From NCBI GenBank assembly GCA_030770535.1, contig JASVEC010000022.1, forward strand, positions 620,001 to 684,000: 64,000 nucleotides of DNA. The letters run 5' to 3'. The stretch is from Batkoa obscura (Eukaryota; Entomophthoromycota; Entomophthoromycetes; Entomophthorales; Batkoaceae). The position numbers and the translations under genes were made by a program. The notes below the pieces were generated by a model that had not been told where the DNA came from, did not search any database, and was given only the letters and a program-made list of their open reading frames with translations. Of the stretch, positions 25,101-36,548 are shown piece by piece (position 1 is the stretch's first letter; each line of letters opens with the position of its first letter).

Positions 25101-25488
25101 TGAAGCATTGATGAGACATATAACCTCTCTAGACACTGAATTAGTTGAACATATGGAATATCGTGGAATTGTACATCGTCGATTTCCACCAAAAACACCA
25201 TTATATGCTAAAGCCTTTTCGAATTGGGAACGCAAATCCCAATATTTACTTAGAGAGCTAATTAAATATCAAACATATGCGGACATACTAAAGAAAACAT
25301 TAGCAGCTAACCGTGGGTTATCGAATCCTGATGATCTATTAGGTGTACCAGAAGATGATGTACTTGAATTTGAACCAGCTGATCCCAAAATAGAGTCCTC
25401 AATTGTCGATGATTCTTCAGGGGATAGACCATTATCAGGGACAACCTATGGTAAAGAAGAGTTTACCTTAGAAGAACTTGAATCTTAA
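22114..25488 (+). CDS. Sec7-PH ARF guanine-nucleotide exchange factor (EFA6/Syt1-like)
   Basis: Promotes GDP-GTP exchange on ARF GTPases in membrane traffic. About eight exons (first at 22114-22141, 22191-22690, 22737-23404, 23458-23538) encode roughly 1,000 aa. A long serine-rich disordered N terminus precedes the Sec7 domain: ALAKKLYENSYPSLSNEEYA, FNFTGQRVDDAFRKLC, LYLHGETQVIDRILAEFARR with the catalytic glutamate in HGE, and YSMLLLNTDLHV. A spacer follows, then a PH domain: VGVLIRKHLYERTDKKAAHR, RTWKECLVVVERGEIKMYK and AQSAQLISEWVVICNFWSAR. A helical C-terminal region with a coiled coil completes it. The Sec7-PH-coiled coil order is that of EFA6/PSD and yeast Syt1/Yel1 types. The start is the first ATG of a 28-nt first exon, joined by a clean GT-AG intron. 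Confidence 0.92.
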
Positions 25489-26066
25489 AACAATAGTATA
25501 ATATCTAGTATTGAGTATTATGTATAATACTTTTAAAAAAATAACGTTTGAAACATAACCGAAGTGTAAATCAACTTTAATACTTTCATTAACATAAATT
25601 AATAAAAAAATCAAAGAAAGTTTCAATTATTAGTAGTATATGATACTTTAATGCATCCAATTTATTTACGTACAAACACTTATGATAATTTTAAATACTG
25701 ATCTTAAAAGAAGTTATAGCTTTATAAATATATTTGATTTAAATTCCGCTATAATGTAAAGTTTGTTGAAATATTTTACCAATAATTTTCATAATTTATA
25801 TTACAAAATTATGGAAAAAATCACAATCAAAAAATTGTTATTTCAATTTTATTGTTATTATTATTATACCCATAATTGTTCAGTTTATATTAATAAACTA
25901 AGCCTTAGAAACACTGCTTACATTTACTAAAATACTAATTAATTTATATGGATTTTTTTTGATTATATTTGTTTTATTAGACATCTTCTAATATTAAATA
26001 TTAAAGTATATTGTAAGGTAAAATTGATTTAAAAAAAAAATTTTGTTATTTAAAAATACAAAAATT

Positions 26067-26644
26067 TCATCCTATAGTGTTTTTGAATTCATTGCCTTCT
26101 TTCAAATAAACTAATAAGGCTTTATAATCCTTTTTTATTTTTTTCCTTTCTTCAGAGATTTCACAGTGAAGGAATAAAGCTAAGGTTGGTATTGGAATTG
26201 ATCCTAAAATAAAATAAGGTAGAAAACGCTTAAAGAGTCCCGTCTTTAGTAATAATATAATACTGATAAAAACTGGATATGCTCTCTATGAAAAGAAGTG
26301 ATATTGGTAGCTAACCTAAGCATTCTATAAACATATTTTTATTATATGCTTTATATTCTGCCTTTTTATAAATAGGGATTTTAATTCTAGATAAATATCA
26401 CTTTTCACTTCCATACTATTAGATTGTTGAAACCTGTTACTTCGACTTAATATCTTTACATGGAAACATAAAATAATATAGTCGTCAATGAAACAATTTA
26501 GTAGCTCAGAATAACATATGAAACTAAAACGGAATTAAATTTACCTAATAAACGTGATAAACTCGATGTCGCTCTCGCGAATTCTATTGTTATGCATATA
26601 ACTAATAAAGTAAAACCAAAGGAATCTAACACTGAAATAAGCAT
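26067..26644 (-). CDS. Possible small membrane protein, incomplete model
   Basis: Two exon-like segments: 26545-26644 (starts MLISVLDSFGFTLLVICITI, followed by a donor GTAAAT) and 26067-26285 (acceptor TTTTCATAG, then AYPVFISIILLL, LPYFILGSIPIPTLALF and a charged tail). The hydrophobic stretches look like membrane helices. The two exons do not join in phase as I read them, so either a middle exon is missing, the donor is another one, or the gene has decayed. No family is recognised. Confidence 0.3.
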
Positions 26645-26800
26645 AATGTATGTCACTCTTTTGCTTTATTAAATCTAGAGCATCACTCTAATATTATATC
26701 AAAATTAGGCACCATCTGAAGAAAGATTTATAAGTTACGAAACCAGAAAAAGCCCACCTAAAATAAAGCAAACTTGTCACTCCTATTTAAAGTATAGATA

Positions 26801-26890
26801 GTGACGTCTTGGTTTCATTATTTTTTCATCAAGTGCTATTAAGTGGAAAAATTGTAGTAAAATTATTTAACAAAAAACATACTCAGATGC
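26801..26890 (-). mobile_element. MITE family A, copy 4 (degraded)
   Basis: Strongly diverged and internally shortened, but keeps TTGGTTTCATTATTTTTTC, AGTGCTATTAAGTGG and AGTAAAATTATTTAAC in family order. Confidence 0.65.
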
Positions 26891-27728
26891 TAGTTTACTA
26901 CTCAACCATGTTTTTTAAAGTTTTGACATGATGAACCTAATCTTAAATTGTATATAAAATGGACAAAGTAGTGAAACCAGAGACTTCCATATTTACTAAC
27001 CAAAATTAGTTTAATAAAAGTATGTTTTTATAGCTGGTTTGTTTGTGGAGTGGCTTATTTTATTAACAACTCTGCCCTTAAAATATACTTCCGACCAGTT
27101 ACTTGTTGGCTATAATATTCAAGGTAAAAATAAAAATAGTAGCATTAGACATGATGCTGTTTTGTGTAAATCAGCTCTTTTTGATATAATAAACAAAATC
27201 ATTATATTATATTAAAATTGTATTATTAGTCAACTCTGATAAGGAATACCAATATGTTTCTGCTACTAATAATGCTTATTAGCTTGATATTATTCCCTAT
27301 CAATTTTATAAGAATAGCAATGCTTATAAAATGGCAACATTTTCAAGCAAAATTAGGTTAATTTGAAATTAAAACTATAGGACAGAGTTGTAAGCTTATT
27401 AATGACTCTGTTATATAATGGGAGAGGAAAAGAAATAAAAAATTGAAAAATAAGTCCTATCTTACTCCATAGGGAATTCATAATAGAATTTAGTATATAT
27501 TATTTTTAAATAGAATGTGACTTAGTAGAAGCTGCGTATTCTTTAAAAAGTTCAATAAAAGCTGACTCATTTAATAAAAAGTTAAATCCCAAGTTTTAAT
27601 TCTATAAAAGTACTTTTAGAGAGTACAAAAACTTTGCTTCACTTTTTATTTTCTTTATCATTTTGATAGTTTAAAAATATATATAAATAAAAAGATTTTT
27701 GTTTTACAAAAATAATAATAAAGTAAAT

Positions 27729-30184
27729 ATGGCAAAATTACCCAAAATAGTTGTTAAAAAAAGTACCACTGATGCTCAAGAGTGGATTAAACTTTTCAAA
27801 ATCATTTTAGCATGTCAACTTGGTAACCTTAAAGTGCAATATTTTATATTAGAACAAGATAGTGAAGGTAATTATAGTAATTTTTATTCACTTAGTTATA
27901 TTAAACAATTGTTTAGGTATTACTCTACCTTCCATTGAATTCTTTAAAGAAAAGGTATCTTTTTTTGAACCTAATGCAGCAGTGAGGTAATTAATAAAAA
28001 TATAACATAGACGCAAATGATAATAAATAAAATAGATATATACTTAAAGATAGCTATACGCTTGATACCAAAAAGGATATTGAAATAATAAGTACCATTG
28101 AAACTGAATCAAAAGAATTACAATCATTTGTTAAAGGAAAAACTGAGGCTAAAGAATTATTAGAAAAGATAGAGAAAAAAATCGATAGTTTAGTTAACCA
28201 AAACAAATTCAGCTTATTCTTTAAAACCTTATTCTTTGCTACCTTATATCCTTCCGTTGTAAATAATAACTTTACTTTGGAATCCTTCTCTCAGCTCAAT
28301 ACTTGGTTTAAAGAGTTTTCAAGCTCAGAAGCAGTTAAAGAAGCTATTAGTTTAACTAATGATTTAGCAGCTGGAAAAGCACCAATAGTAGTCAGTGAAG
28401 TTAAAGAGGAAGTAAAAAGTATAATAGGTGATGAAACTATGCGTAAAATTAAAAAAGATATAGCCGTTGCACCAAAATCAAATGAGCCAAAACTCCCCAT
28501 TCCTGGAAAAAGAAATGTTTTAGTCACATCTGCTTTACCTTATGTAAATAATGTACCTCACCTTGGGAATCTTATTGGTTCTCTTTTGAGCGCCGATGTG
28601 TTTGCAAGATACTGCCGTATTTCTGGTGAGAATTACTTATACATATGTGGTACAGATGAATATGGTACAGCCACTGAAACCAAAGCTTTAGAAGAAGGGG
28701 TCAGTTGCCAAGAATTATGCGATAAATATAATAAGATCCATCAAGAAGTTTACAAACACTTTGAAATTGATTTTGATTATTTTGGCCGTACTACCACAGA
28801 ACAACAAACTGTTATCGCTCAAGATATTTTTATGAAGTTGCATGAAAACGGTTTCACCCATCAAGAAACCGTGTCTCAATTGTATTGTGAAAAATGCGAA
28901 CGCTTTTTAGCAGATAGATACGTAGAAGGTACATGTCCTAAATGTCAATATAATGATGCTAGGGGAGATCAATGTGACCAATGTGGTACATTGTTAAATG
29001 CCTCCGAGCTCATAAAACCACGTTGTAAATTAGACTCTAATTCACCAGTTTTACGTGATTCAACGCATATTTTCCTTGATCTTCCAAACCTTCAAACAGA
29101 TTGCGAAAATTTTGTTAATAATAGCAGTGAAAAAGGAAAATGGACCACGAATGGTAAAACAATTACAAAGTCTTGGTTAAAGGAAGGTTTGAAGCCACGT
29201 TGTATTACACGTGATCTTAAATGGGGTACGCCAGTGCCTTTAGAAGAAATGAAAAATAAAGTTTTTTATGTTTGGTTTGACGCCCCCATTGGATACCTCT
29301 CCATTACAGCCAATTACACTAAAGAGTGGGAGAAATGGTGGAAGAACCCAAAACAAGTTGAATTATTCCAGTTTATGGGTAAAGATAATGTACCCTTCCA
29401 TACTGTTATTTTTCCATCTGCTCTCATTGGTACAAAAGAAGATTGGACTTTACTCAATCATATAAATACAACAGAATACCTTAATTACGAGGATGGTAAA
29501 TTCTCCAAATCACGTAATGTTGGTGTATTTGGTAACAATGTGATTGAAACTGGTATTCCAGTTTCAGTATGGCGCTATTATCTTCTTTCAAACCGTCCAG
29601 AAACAAATGATTCGATCTTTACCTGGAAAGAATTTATTACCAAGAATAACAGCGAACTTCTAGCCAATTTAGGCAACTTTTGTAACCGTATCCTTAAGTT
29701 TGTTGCTTCTGCTAAATATCAAAGCGCCATCCCAGCCTTTTCAGTTGATGGCTCACTTGAACAGGGTTTAATTTCAGATGTTAATAAAATAGTAGCTCAA
29801 TTCCATGCTGATATGAAGCTTGGCAAACTTCGTTCTGGTATCAAATTACTTATGGAAGTATCTCAGCTTGGCAACGGTTATTTACAAAGCGTTAAAATTG
29901 ATAACACTTTGTTTAATAACCATCGTGAACAATGTGATAATGCTGTTGGTCTTGCAGTCAATCTTGTTTATTTGCTGGCTTCTCTCATGTTCCCATTTAT
30001 GCCTTCAAGTTCGGAACAGTTGTGTTCACAATTAAATGCTCCACTTGGTTTACTCTTTGACACCTTTGAGCCTCATACGATCCTCCCTGGCCACATTATT
30101 GGTCAACCACAACACTTATTCACTAGAATTGATGAGAAAATGGAACAAGTCTATCGCTCTCGTTATGGTGGGGGATCTTCTTAA
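27729..30184 (+). CDS. Methionyl-tRNA synthetase, cytosolic
   Basis: Charges tRNA-Met with methionine. Three exons (27729-27867, 27917-27986, 28054-30184) give 779 aa. The third exon uses the acceptor GATAG at 28053; the AAAG just upstream would create a stop. The first ~180 aa have the helical character of the GST-like appendix of eukaryotic MetRS, which docks with partner proteins. The class I catalytic core follows: LVTSALPYVNNVPHLGNLIG (HIGH motif as HLGN), zinc-binding CEKC, CPKC and CDQCG knuckles, VWFDAPIGYLS, and the KMSKS loop as GKFSKSRNVGVF. The anticodon-binding helical domain closes the protein. There is no mitochondrial presequence. Codon use is less AT-extreme than in neighbouring genes, as expected for high expression. 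Confidence 0.97.
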
Positions 30185-30278
30185 ATTTTCTTATAATATT
30201 ATATTAAAATTAATATCAGAAGATTAGCTTTATTATTCAATATTTTGATAAAGTATTAGTAAAATAAAAATAAAACGT

Positions 30279-30374
30279 TTAAGGATGTATTTTTTTGTTC
30301 AAGTTTTTTTACCATCTTTTTGCTCAAATAGCGCCTAAATAAAAAAGTGATGAAACCAAAAAAACATTCTCATT
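30279..30374 (+). mobile_element. MITE family A, copy 5
   Basis: Starts AAGGATGTATTTTTTTG, has the core CTCAAATAGCGCCTAAATAA, and ends GAAACCAAAAAAACATTCTC. It sits about 95 bp after the MetRS stop codon, in the convergent gap before the NST1-like gene. Confidence 0.85.
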
Positions 30375-30438
30375 TAATTAAAGATTTAATTCACTATTAT
30401 TTTATTTATATATATTATTTTTTTAAACTTAAGTAAAT

Positions 30439-30459
30439 AAAAGGAGCCCTTCTCCTTTT
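30439..30459. other. Perfect hairpin, 8 bp stem, between convergent genes
   Basis: AAAAGGAG, loop CCCTT, CTCCTTTT, followed by T's and then A's. It lies between two convergent 3' ends. It could affect 3'-end formation in either direction, but no such role is shown. Confidence 0.45.
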
Positions 30460-30588
30460 TTAAAACTTAGCTTATGACTCAGTATCAGGTTTAATACTAT
30501 AAAGCATTCTTTCATCAATTTTCTAAAAAAAGGAGGGTAAAAAGAAACTTTCTACAAAACCAAAGTAGTAATCTTAATCAAGCTTGAT

Positions 30589-33500
30589 TTATGATTCGGC
30601 TAAAAAATCTGGATTTATACTTGGAAACTCACCATCATTTTGCTTATTAAATGGATTAAAATCAAACGAATTCAATGGTAATTCTTTAGAACTAAAATTT
30701 AACTTTGGCCTCGTCTCATAAGTGTTACTTGTTGAGTTTAGTGAATTATTAGAATGTCCTATTAGATGATCCATTTCATTACTATTTATTCCAAGGTATT
30801 TCTTTGCTCCATTTATCTCCATTGGGTTTTTATTTCCAAGATGATAATGAGAATAAAAACTAGGTTTATATGAACTTGATTCAGGACCTGTAAAACTAGT
30901 AGTCAATGAAGAAACTCGTATTTGTGGGTAACTCTGTCCGATATCAGGCTGAAACTGGAAATTATTTGATGGGATCGATAGTCCGCCAGTGTTGTTGGTA
31001 GATTGATCCAACTCAGAAGTAGCAAATGTACATAGTTGATAAAATGCACCTATTGAGGATATACCATCTACAAACAAGCTTTTATACTTTTGATAAAGCT
31101 GACTTAATGGAACATAAGGTCGATTTTGTAAAGGTGTTGATAGTCCAAGTCCCATATCTATAAGAAGACTAAAGTATGCATGGCGTGCATGTTCTTGAGT
31201 TTGTTGAATAAAATGGTTTGAAACACCCCCTCTATTATCAATAGGAGGAAGACTATCGTGGAAAACAGCGCCCTCGTTGCTTCCTATTGGGGGAGACTCT
31301 AATTCCCTGGACATGTTATTTGATTGTGAAAGAGAAGGGTTTAAAAAGGACTTCTCTGGAGCCCATGGCCTAGTATATCCGTTCATATTAAAATTAGGAT
31401 AAGGAGCATGATTTGTTCCATAACCCCCGTAATTCCAATAAGGATCTAACATTGGGTTAGTGGGAATTGAGTACATTGAACTATAACTTGGCTTATTAAA
31501 CCCATTATAAGTTGAAGATGTGTAATTCGAGCCCCCAAGTCCAGGCTGATATGGATATTGCATAGTGTAATTAGGGATTGGCGCAATGCCTGGAGGTCCC
31601 ATAAACGGAGCATTTTGTGTATTTAAACCGCCTAGTTGTTTTACATAAATTTTAAAGCATAACTAATAATATTAAGAACTTACCTATTGGATTGTTCTCA
31701 TTTAAATCAAGCAATGGCTCTATGAAAGGTTGAAAGTACGGGTTCATCTGATCTTTTTCATCCACGTTTCCAATTTCAACAGGGGATCTTTTATCCGAAG
31801 ATAATTCTGGAAAATCTGAAAGCGACTTTGCATCAACAATAGTTGATTTGGATAGAGTAACTGGAGTACATGAAGGTATAGGCTTCCATGCTTCAGTACG
31901 TGATGATTTAAGTTGGCTTACGGTTGGTGATTTAATACTATTTAACTGGATATTCTTTTTAATATTAGAATGGCTGTCCACCTTCATTTCATTTGTGTTT
32001 ATGGTACGTGAATCATCACTCTTAGCTCTTCCTTGTTTCTTAACGGGGTTGACCTCCGTCTTATTTACAGAAATAGGAGTGGTCGAGCTCTTATTCTTTA
32101 AATGTTGATTTAAGGTATCTGAGAGACTACCAATTTTTTCTTTAGGTTCAACATTCTTTTGTTTAGTAAGTTTCGTATTTATAGGAATACTTTCTATGAA
32201 TTTTTTCTTTGGTGTTGTAACTAAAGGCTCCTGTTTTTTACTCTCTGTTGATTTTGTAGACTTCTATATTAATTTAATTCATTTACCATTATAAAAATAT
32301 TAATTGAACTTACCTTAGTACTTTTAATTTGTTCTGCCTTAGGTGCCTTTTTAATCTTTTCAGCTTCAATTCGAGAGTTTTTTTCCCTAGCCCTCTGTAT
32401 TTCAGCCTCAAGTTCCTCTTCAAGCTTTTGTTGTCGTCGAAGTTCTTCTTGTGCTTCAGCTTGTCTCCTTTCCTCTTCCTCTTTTTCTGCTTCTGCTTCA
32501 CGTTGTTTACGAGCAAGCTCCTCTTCAAATTTTTTGATGTTTTTAGCAGCTCTAAAATCGAGTTAAATCATGATGAAATATATTGAAAATTAACTTACTT
32601 TTTCTTTCCTTTTTTAGAACTAGCATTTGATTTTGATTTCTCTTCAAGTTCAATTTCCTCTATTAATTTCTCTTGTCTACGTTGAACAAGCTAAAAATAA
32701 TCAAGATTAATCTTTATGATAAGTATAATAAACTGTTTATAAAAATAACTTATTAAGATTGTTTTGTGGTTTTAAATCACAGCAATACAGTTATACTTAC
32801 CATTTCTCGATAATAATTTACAATTCTATGATCAAATAATTTAGTGACATAAATTTGCATCAAAGTTTCATCATCCAGTGAGGTTTTTAACGCGATTTTA
32901 ATCTTTTCCTCACCTATTTCATCTTTACTGTCTGGATTTCTAGAATTTGCTATCACTGGCTTGTTAAAATAACATTCCTTATCTCCACATCTCGTCTAAA
33001 ATCTAATTAGTATAATTTTGTATAAAAGCAGTTAAAAATACCCATGAAGATGTCATTCCCTCAGGGGGATTTGCAGCTGGAAAAGGCGCCCTATCTTCTG
33101 GGATTTTCTCTTTTTTATTTGAGTCATCCGCGTGAGTCAACAATCGAGGCGAGCCGCCATTTTGTTTACTAAGCCCTAACATATCAGCTGCCAAAGCCAT
33201 GTTGGCAGCTAAAGAAGTTAGAGGCGTATGATCACAATTTTCAATACACGGTACCGGTCTCCCACTTGATTTCTCAATTTTATAATGTGGAAAATCTAAT
33301 TGATGTTTTTCTTTTGAATGTTCGACACAAAAATGTAATTTGCCATCTCTTAACCTTTCATTAGAAAGCCCTTCACTTTTAGCTAATGAAATGGAATTAA
33401 CTTCATCTGCATAAGTTGCCATTATTTTCTGTTGATCATATAGCAATTTCTTCGATATTTCGATATATAGTTCTCCGCTATCTTTGATCATTTGAAGCGC

Positions 33501-34494
33501 GATATTATAGATTTTTTCTACAAATTAAATAAATAATTGTTTTTAAAAATTACTAAAAAAATACTTTTCAAATCTTCAACAGAGCCATCAAAAAACTTAG
33601 TTTCGGCCGCTTCTTTAAATATTTTATCAGATGATATCTCCAGTTTATCAGCTCTACTAGAACTTTCCAAACTTTGGGCTACTCGATACCTTGTATAAAA
33701 AGCTTCGAATTGAACTTGCATAAATGCCCTTTAATTCCATTTAGTTTTATGAAAAAACGTTTATCTTAATTAAATTACCGTTTGGGATCACACTCAATGC
33801 AGGTGCAATTATGATATTTTAGATTCAATGGCCCACCTTTAGTACTCTTCATTTTATTTTTCACGTGTGTAGTAAAGAAGTATTTACAATCTCCATCAAT
33901 CTTAAGTATCTTTTTTTGTAGCTTTAGAGGAAGTGTTCTCCAATGACCAATGGCCAAAGCACGTTCTTCACGCATGCCTTTGGCTCTCCAAATTGAGTTT
34001 TCTTCACTGATATCCATTTCCTCAGCCTTTTTTTCTTTATTTTTTTTAACTTCGGTTGCTTCTGAAGTCATCCTTTCTTTTATAGCCTTGAAAATACTAA
34101 GCTCTTCTTCAAGCTCGTCATCGCTTGACCACTCACGAACGTTGCCAAATTGTTTTTCTGAAATGGTGAAACTTTTCTCACCCTTTGGGTTGAGGGGGGA
34201 ACTAAATGTTTCAGTTATAATTTTATTTGGAGTAATACGTATTTGAGCGTCAATTTTAGCCGACCTCTTTTCCATAAACTCGGTTGAACTTTCCAATATA
34301 TTTTTGAGTTCGGATAAACAACTTTCAAGTGGCATCTCTTCTATACTATTTCCACTATTATTTTCTACTTCCTTCTTATGGATTGTAAATTCGTTTGTTT
34401 CTATACTCGTTGACTCTGTTTGTATACACCAATATCTTGTACCTGAACGATCGTATAATAATCTTGTGCTCTTTTTTTCAGATCTTGTTGACAT
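30589..34494 (-). CDS. NST1-like stress/salt-response protein
   Basis: Multi-exon gene. The N-terminal part contains HWRTLPLKLQKKILKIDGDC, then the cysteine knuckle NCTCIECDPKR and, after the next splice, AFMQVQFEAFYTRYRVAQS. This order (short helical block, CxCxxCxxKR, then an FYxxYY-like helix) is that of fungal NST1, a negative regulator of salt tolerance and a P-body-linked protein in yeast. A later segment has CVEHSKEKH and a second cysteine-bearing stretch, TRCGDKECYF. Next come a lysine/glutamate-rich coiled coil (EELARKQREAEAEKEEEERR, typical of NST1) and a long proline/serine/asparagine/tyrosine-rich tail ending FLAES. It is convergent with MetRS. NST1 family membership is inferred from these blocks; function is not shown. 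Confidence 0.68.
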
Positions 34495-36548
34495 TGTTTG
34501 TTATAATAACATAAACTAGCTTTTTAGTTCAATTTTAAAAAGTTATCAACTAAAAACTCCAGGTCAAATTGAATATAAGCTAAATTTACAACCTAACTTT
34601 TCTTATCCAGAATTTTACACTAGATTTAAATGATTTGCAGCGCTTTAATTTGCTAGCTTTCAATACTTCAATTTTAATTTATTATTCTGAGCTTACAATA
34701 AACTGTGAACCCTTTGAAATCAAACATTAATTAGTGATTCAGATGTAACCAATTAAAAGTACAATACTAGCTACTTAACCAATAAAATTAGATATTGATT
34801 TATTTTTATTATATTGTTAGTTTAATATCAGTTTCGTTATATGATTAATATTTATATTAGCTAAATCTATCATGTATATTAAAATATTAGGATAAAATTA
34901 TTCAACAAACCTACAGTCCTAATAGCTAAGAAGAATTTTAGTTATCAAATAAGTGAGTGCTTGAGGATATTTTTTGAAATAATGTTTAAAGCTAATACTG
35001 TTATAAATTTAATAATATAATAAAAATATTGAAATTATGATATTTTAAAAAAACTGCATTTAGCTTTGTAATGATTCTGATGATTATGAAATACTGGTAT
35101 GTTTATACATTCCTGGTATACTACAGGATATTGTTCTATAAATTTAAACAATCGCTAAAAAAATTATTGTTTTAATAAAAATCAATAAAAAGCAGATAAA
35201 TATCATTTTTTATTCTATTTTATTTTTACTCAATTTTATTATGGTTTTGTATGCCATTACAAGATGCCTCAGTGATTTTATATTATTCCATTAAGCATAT
35301 TAACCACAACAAAAACAAATAAAAACTATTAGAACCAATATATATCAGTTTGTCTCGACTATATGATATTTTTTTTTATAAATATTACAAAATATCAAAA
35401 TAGCTATTGCTCAAACTAAAACACATCTTTGAAAATGTTTCCAAGATTTGTTGAATTTTATGAACATAAATAAGTTTAATTTACTATTTATTATTTTATC
35501 ATTTTTTTAAAAAGACTATAATAAATATAGATACTTGATCATATAGTATATATATACAAAGAATAGTATTTTATACTAATGACTTCTATTTAGTTTGACA
35601 TATACATTGCTAAAAAAGCTCAAGGTTTGTTAAAATAAAATTTGCTGGTAAAAAAGCTATAAAAATACAGTGATGAGAAACAAGGAGCTATTAGAAAAAG
35701 TATAAACAAAATAACTGTAGGGACACACATAAATATAAATATACACATATACATACACATACATTAAATATTTAGTATTCAAGAATGAATAATTGTAACG
35801 ATCACTTTAGTAAGCTTTTGGTACTTTAAAATTAAAATTAAGCTAGAATTAGTACTGACTTAATTATTTTATTATAAATGGGCTTTCAGAATGTAATTTG
35901 GTTGTGCTTCACTTAAATGACAATAACGTTGGGTTTGCAATATATGAAAACATATATAGCGGAAGGGCCATATAAACAATCTAAAGTTACCTTGTAGCTT
36001 AATTTATTTTTGCTGCTTTTTTAACTGTTTGAAAAAATGCTATAAATCCTGAATTAGTCTGTTATTAAATATTATTGAAATCCTATTTTGTATGTTAGAT
36101 AGTTTGGATATTTAGTTGTTAAAAAAATTGTATTTTAATGATAATACAGTATACATGTCATAATCAGAAAGAAATAAAGCAGTAGAGATTTTCTATTTTT
36201 TACAATATTTAGTCCAATTCAATTATTTTAAACTGTGGATTTTCAATGATATTGTATTATAGCATATAGATTTAGTATGATTATTAAATTTAAGCTTATT
36301 AATGTTATAATACTTTATTATAGTTTGAAAAAGACATATTTATTAAAATATTTGTTAACAAATAAAGTTGTTATTTTATATAAATTGTCAAAATTTATAA
36401 GGAATTTGATAAATAAAGAGTAATTAGTAAAATTAACAAATGATTTGACGGATAGATTATTTGGACAAGTTTGTTCCTGATTAAGCACTTAAATATATTT
36501 TACTAGTCTTCAAGTTCTTTCCTTCCAAATCTTTTTGATTTAACGAAT
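34495..36548. other. Divergent intergenic region, no gene seen
   Basis: About 2 kb between the NST1-like and RACK1 start codons. Very AT-rich, with a TACACA/TATACA-type simple tract near 35730-35770. I see no ORF or RNA gene I can support. It must hold the RACK1 promoter, which should be strong. Confidence 0.5.

Larger units (their letters stand above)
25489..27728. other. Intergenic, with one weak gene candidate
   Basis: About 2.2 kb of AT-rich sequence. It contains a degraded MITE copy (26801-26890) and a weak two-exon membrane-protein candidate on the minus strand (26067-26644). Nothing else is supported. Confidence 0.5.

Noticed and set aside
32310-32586. Lysine-rich and phenylalanine-rich frames on both strands
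   Set aside because: They are other-frame readings of the glutamate/lysine-rich coiled coil of the NST1-like gene.
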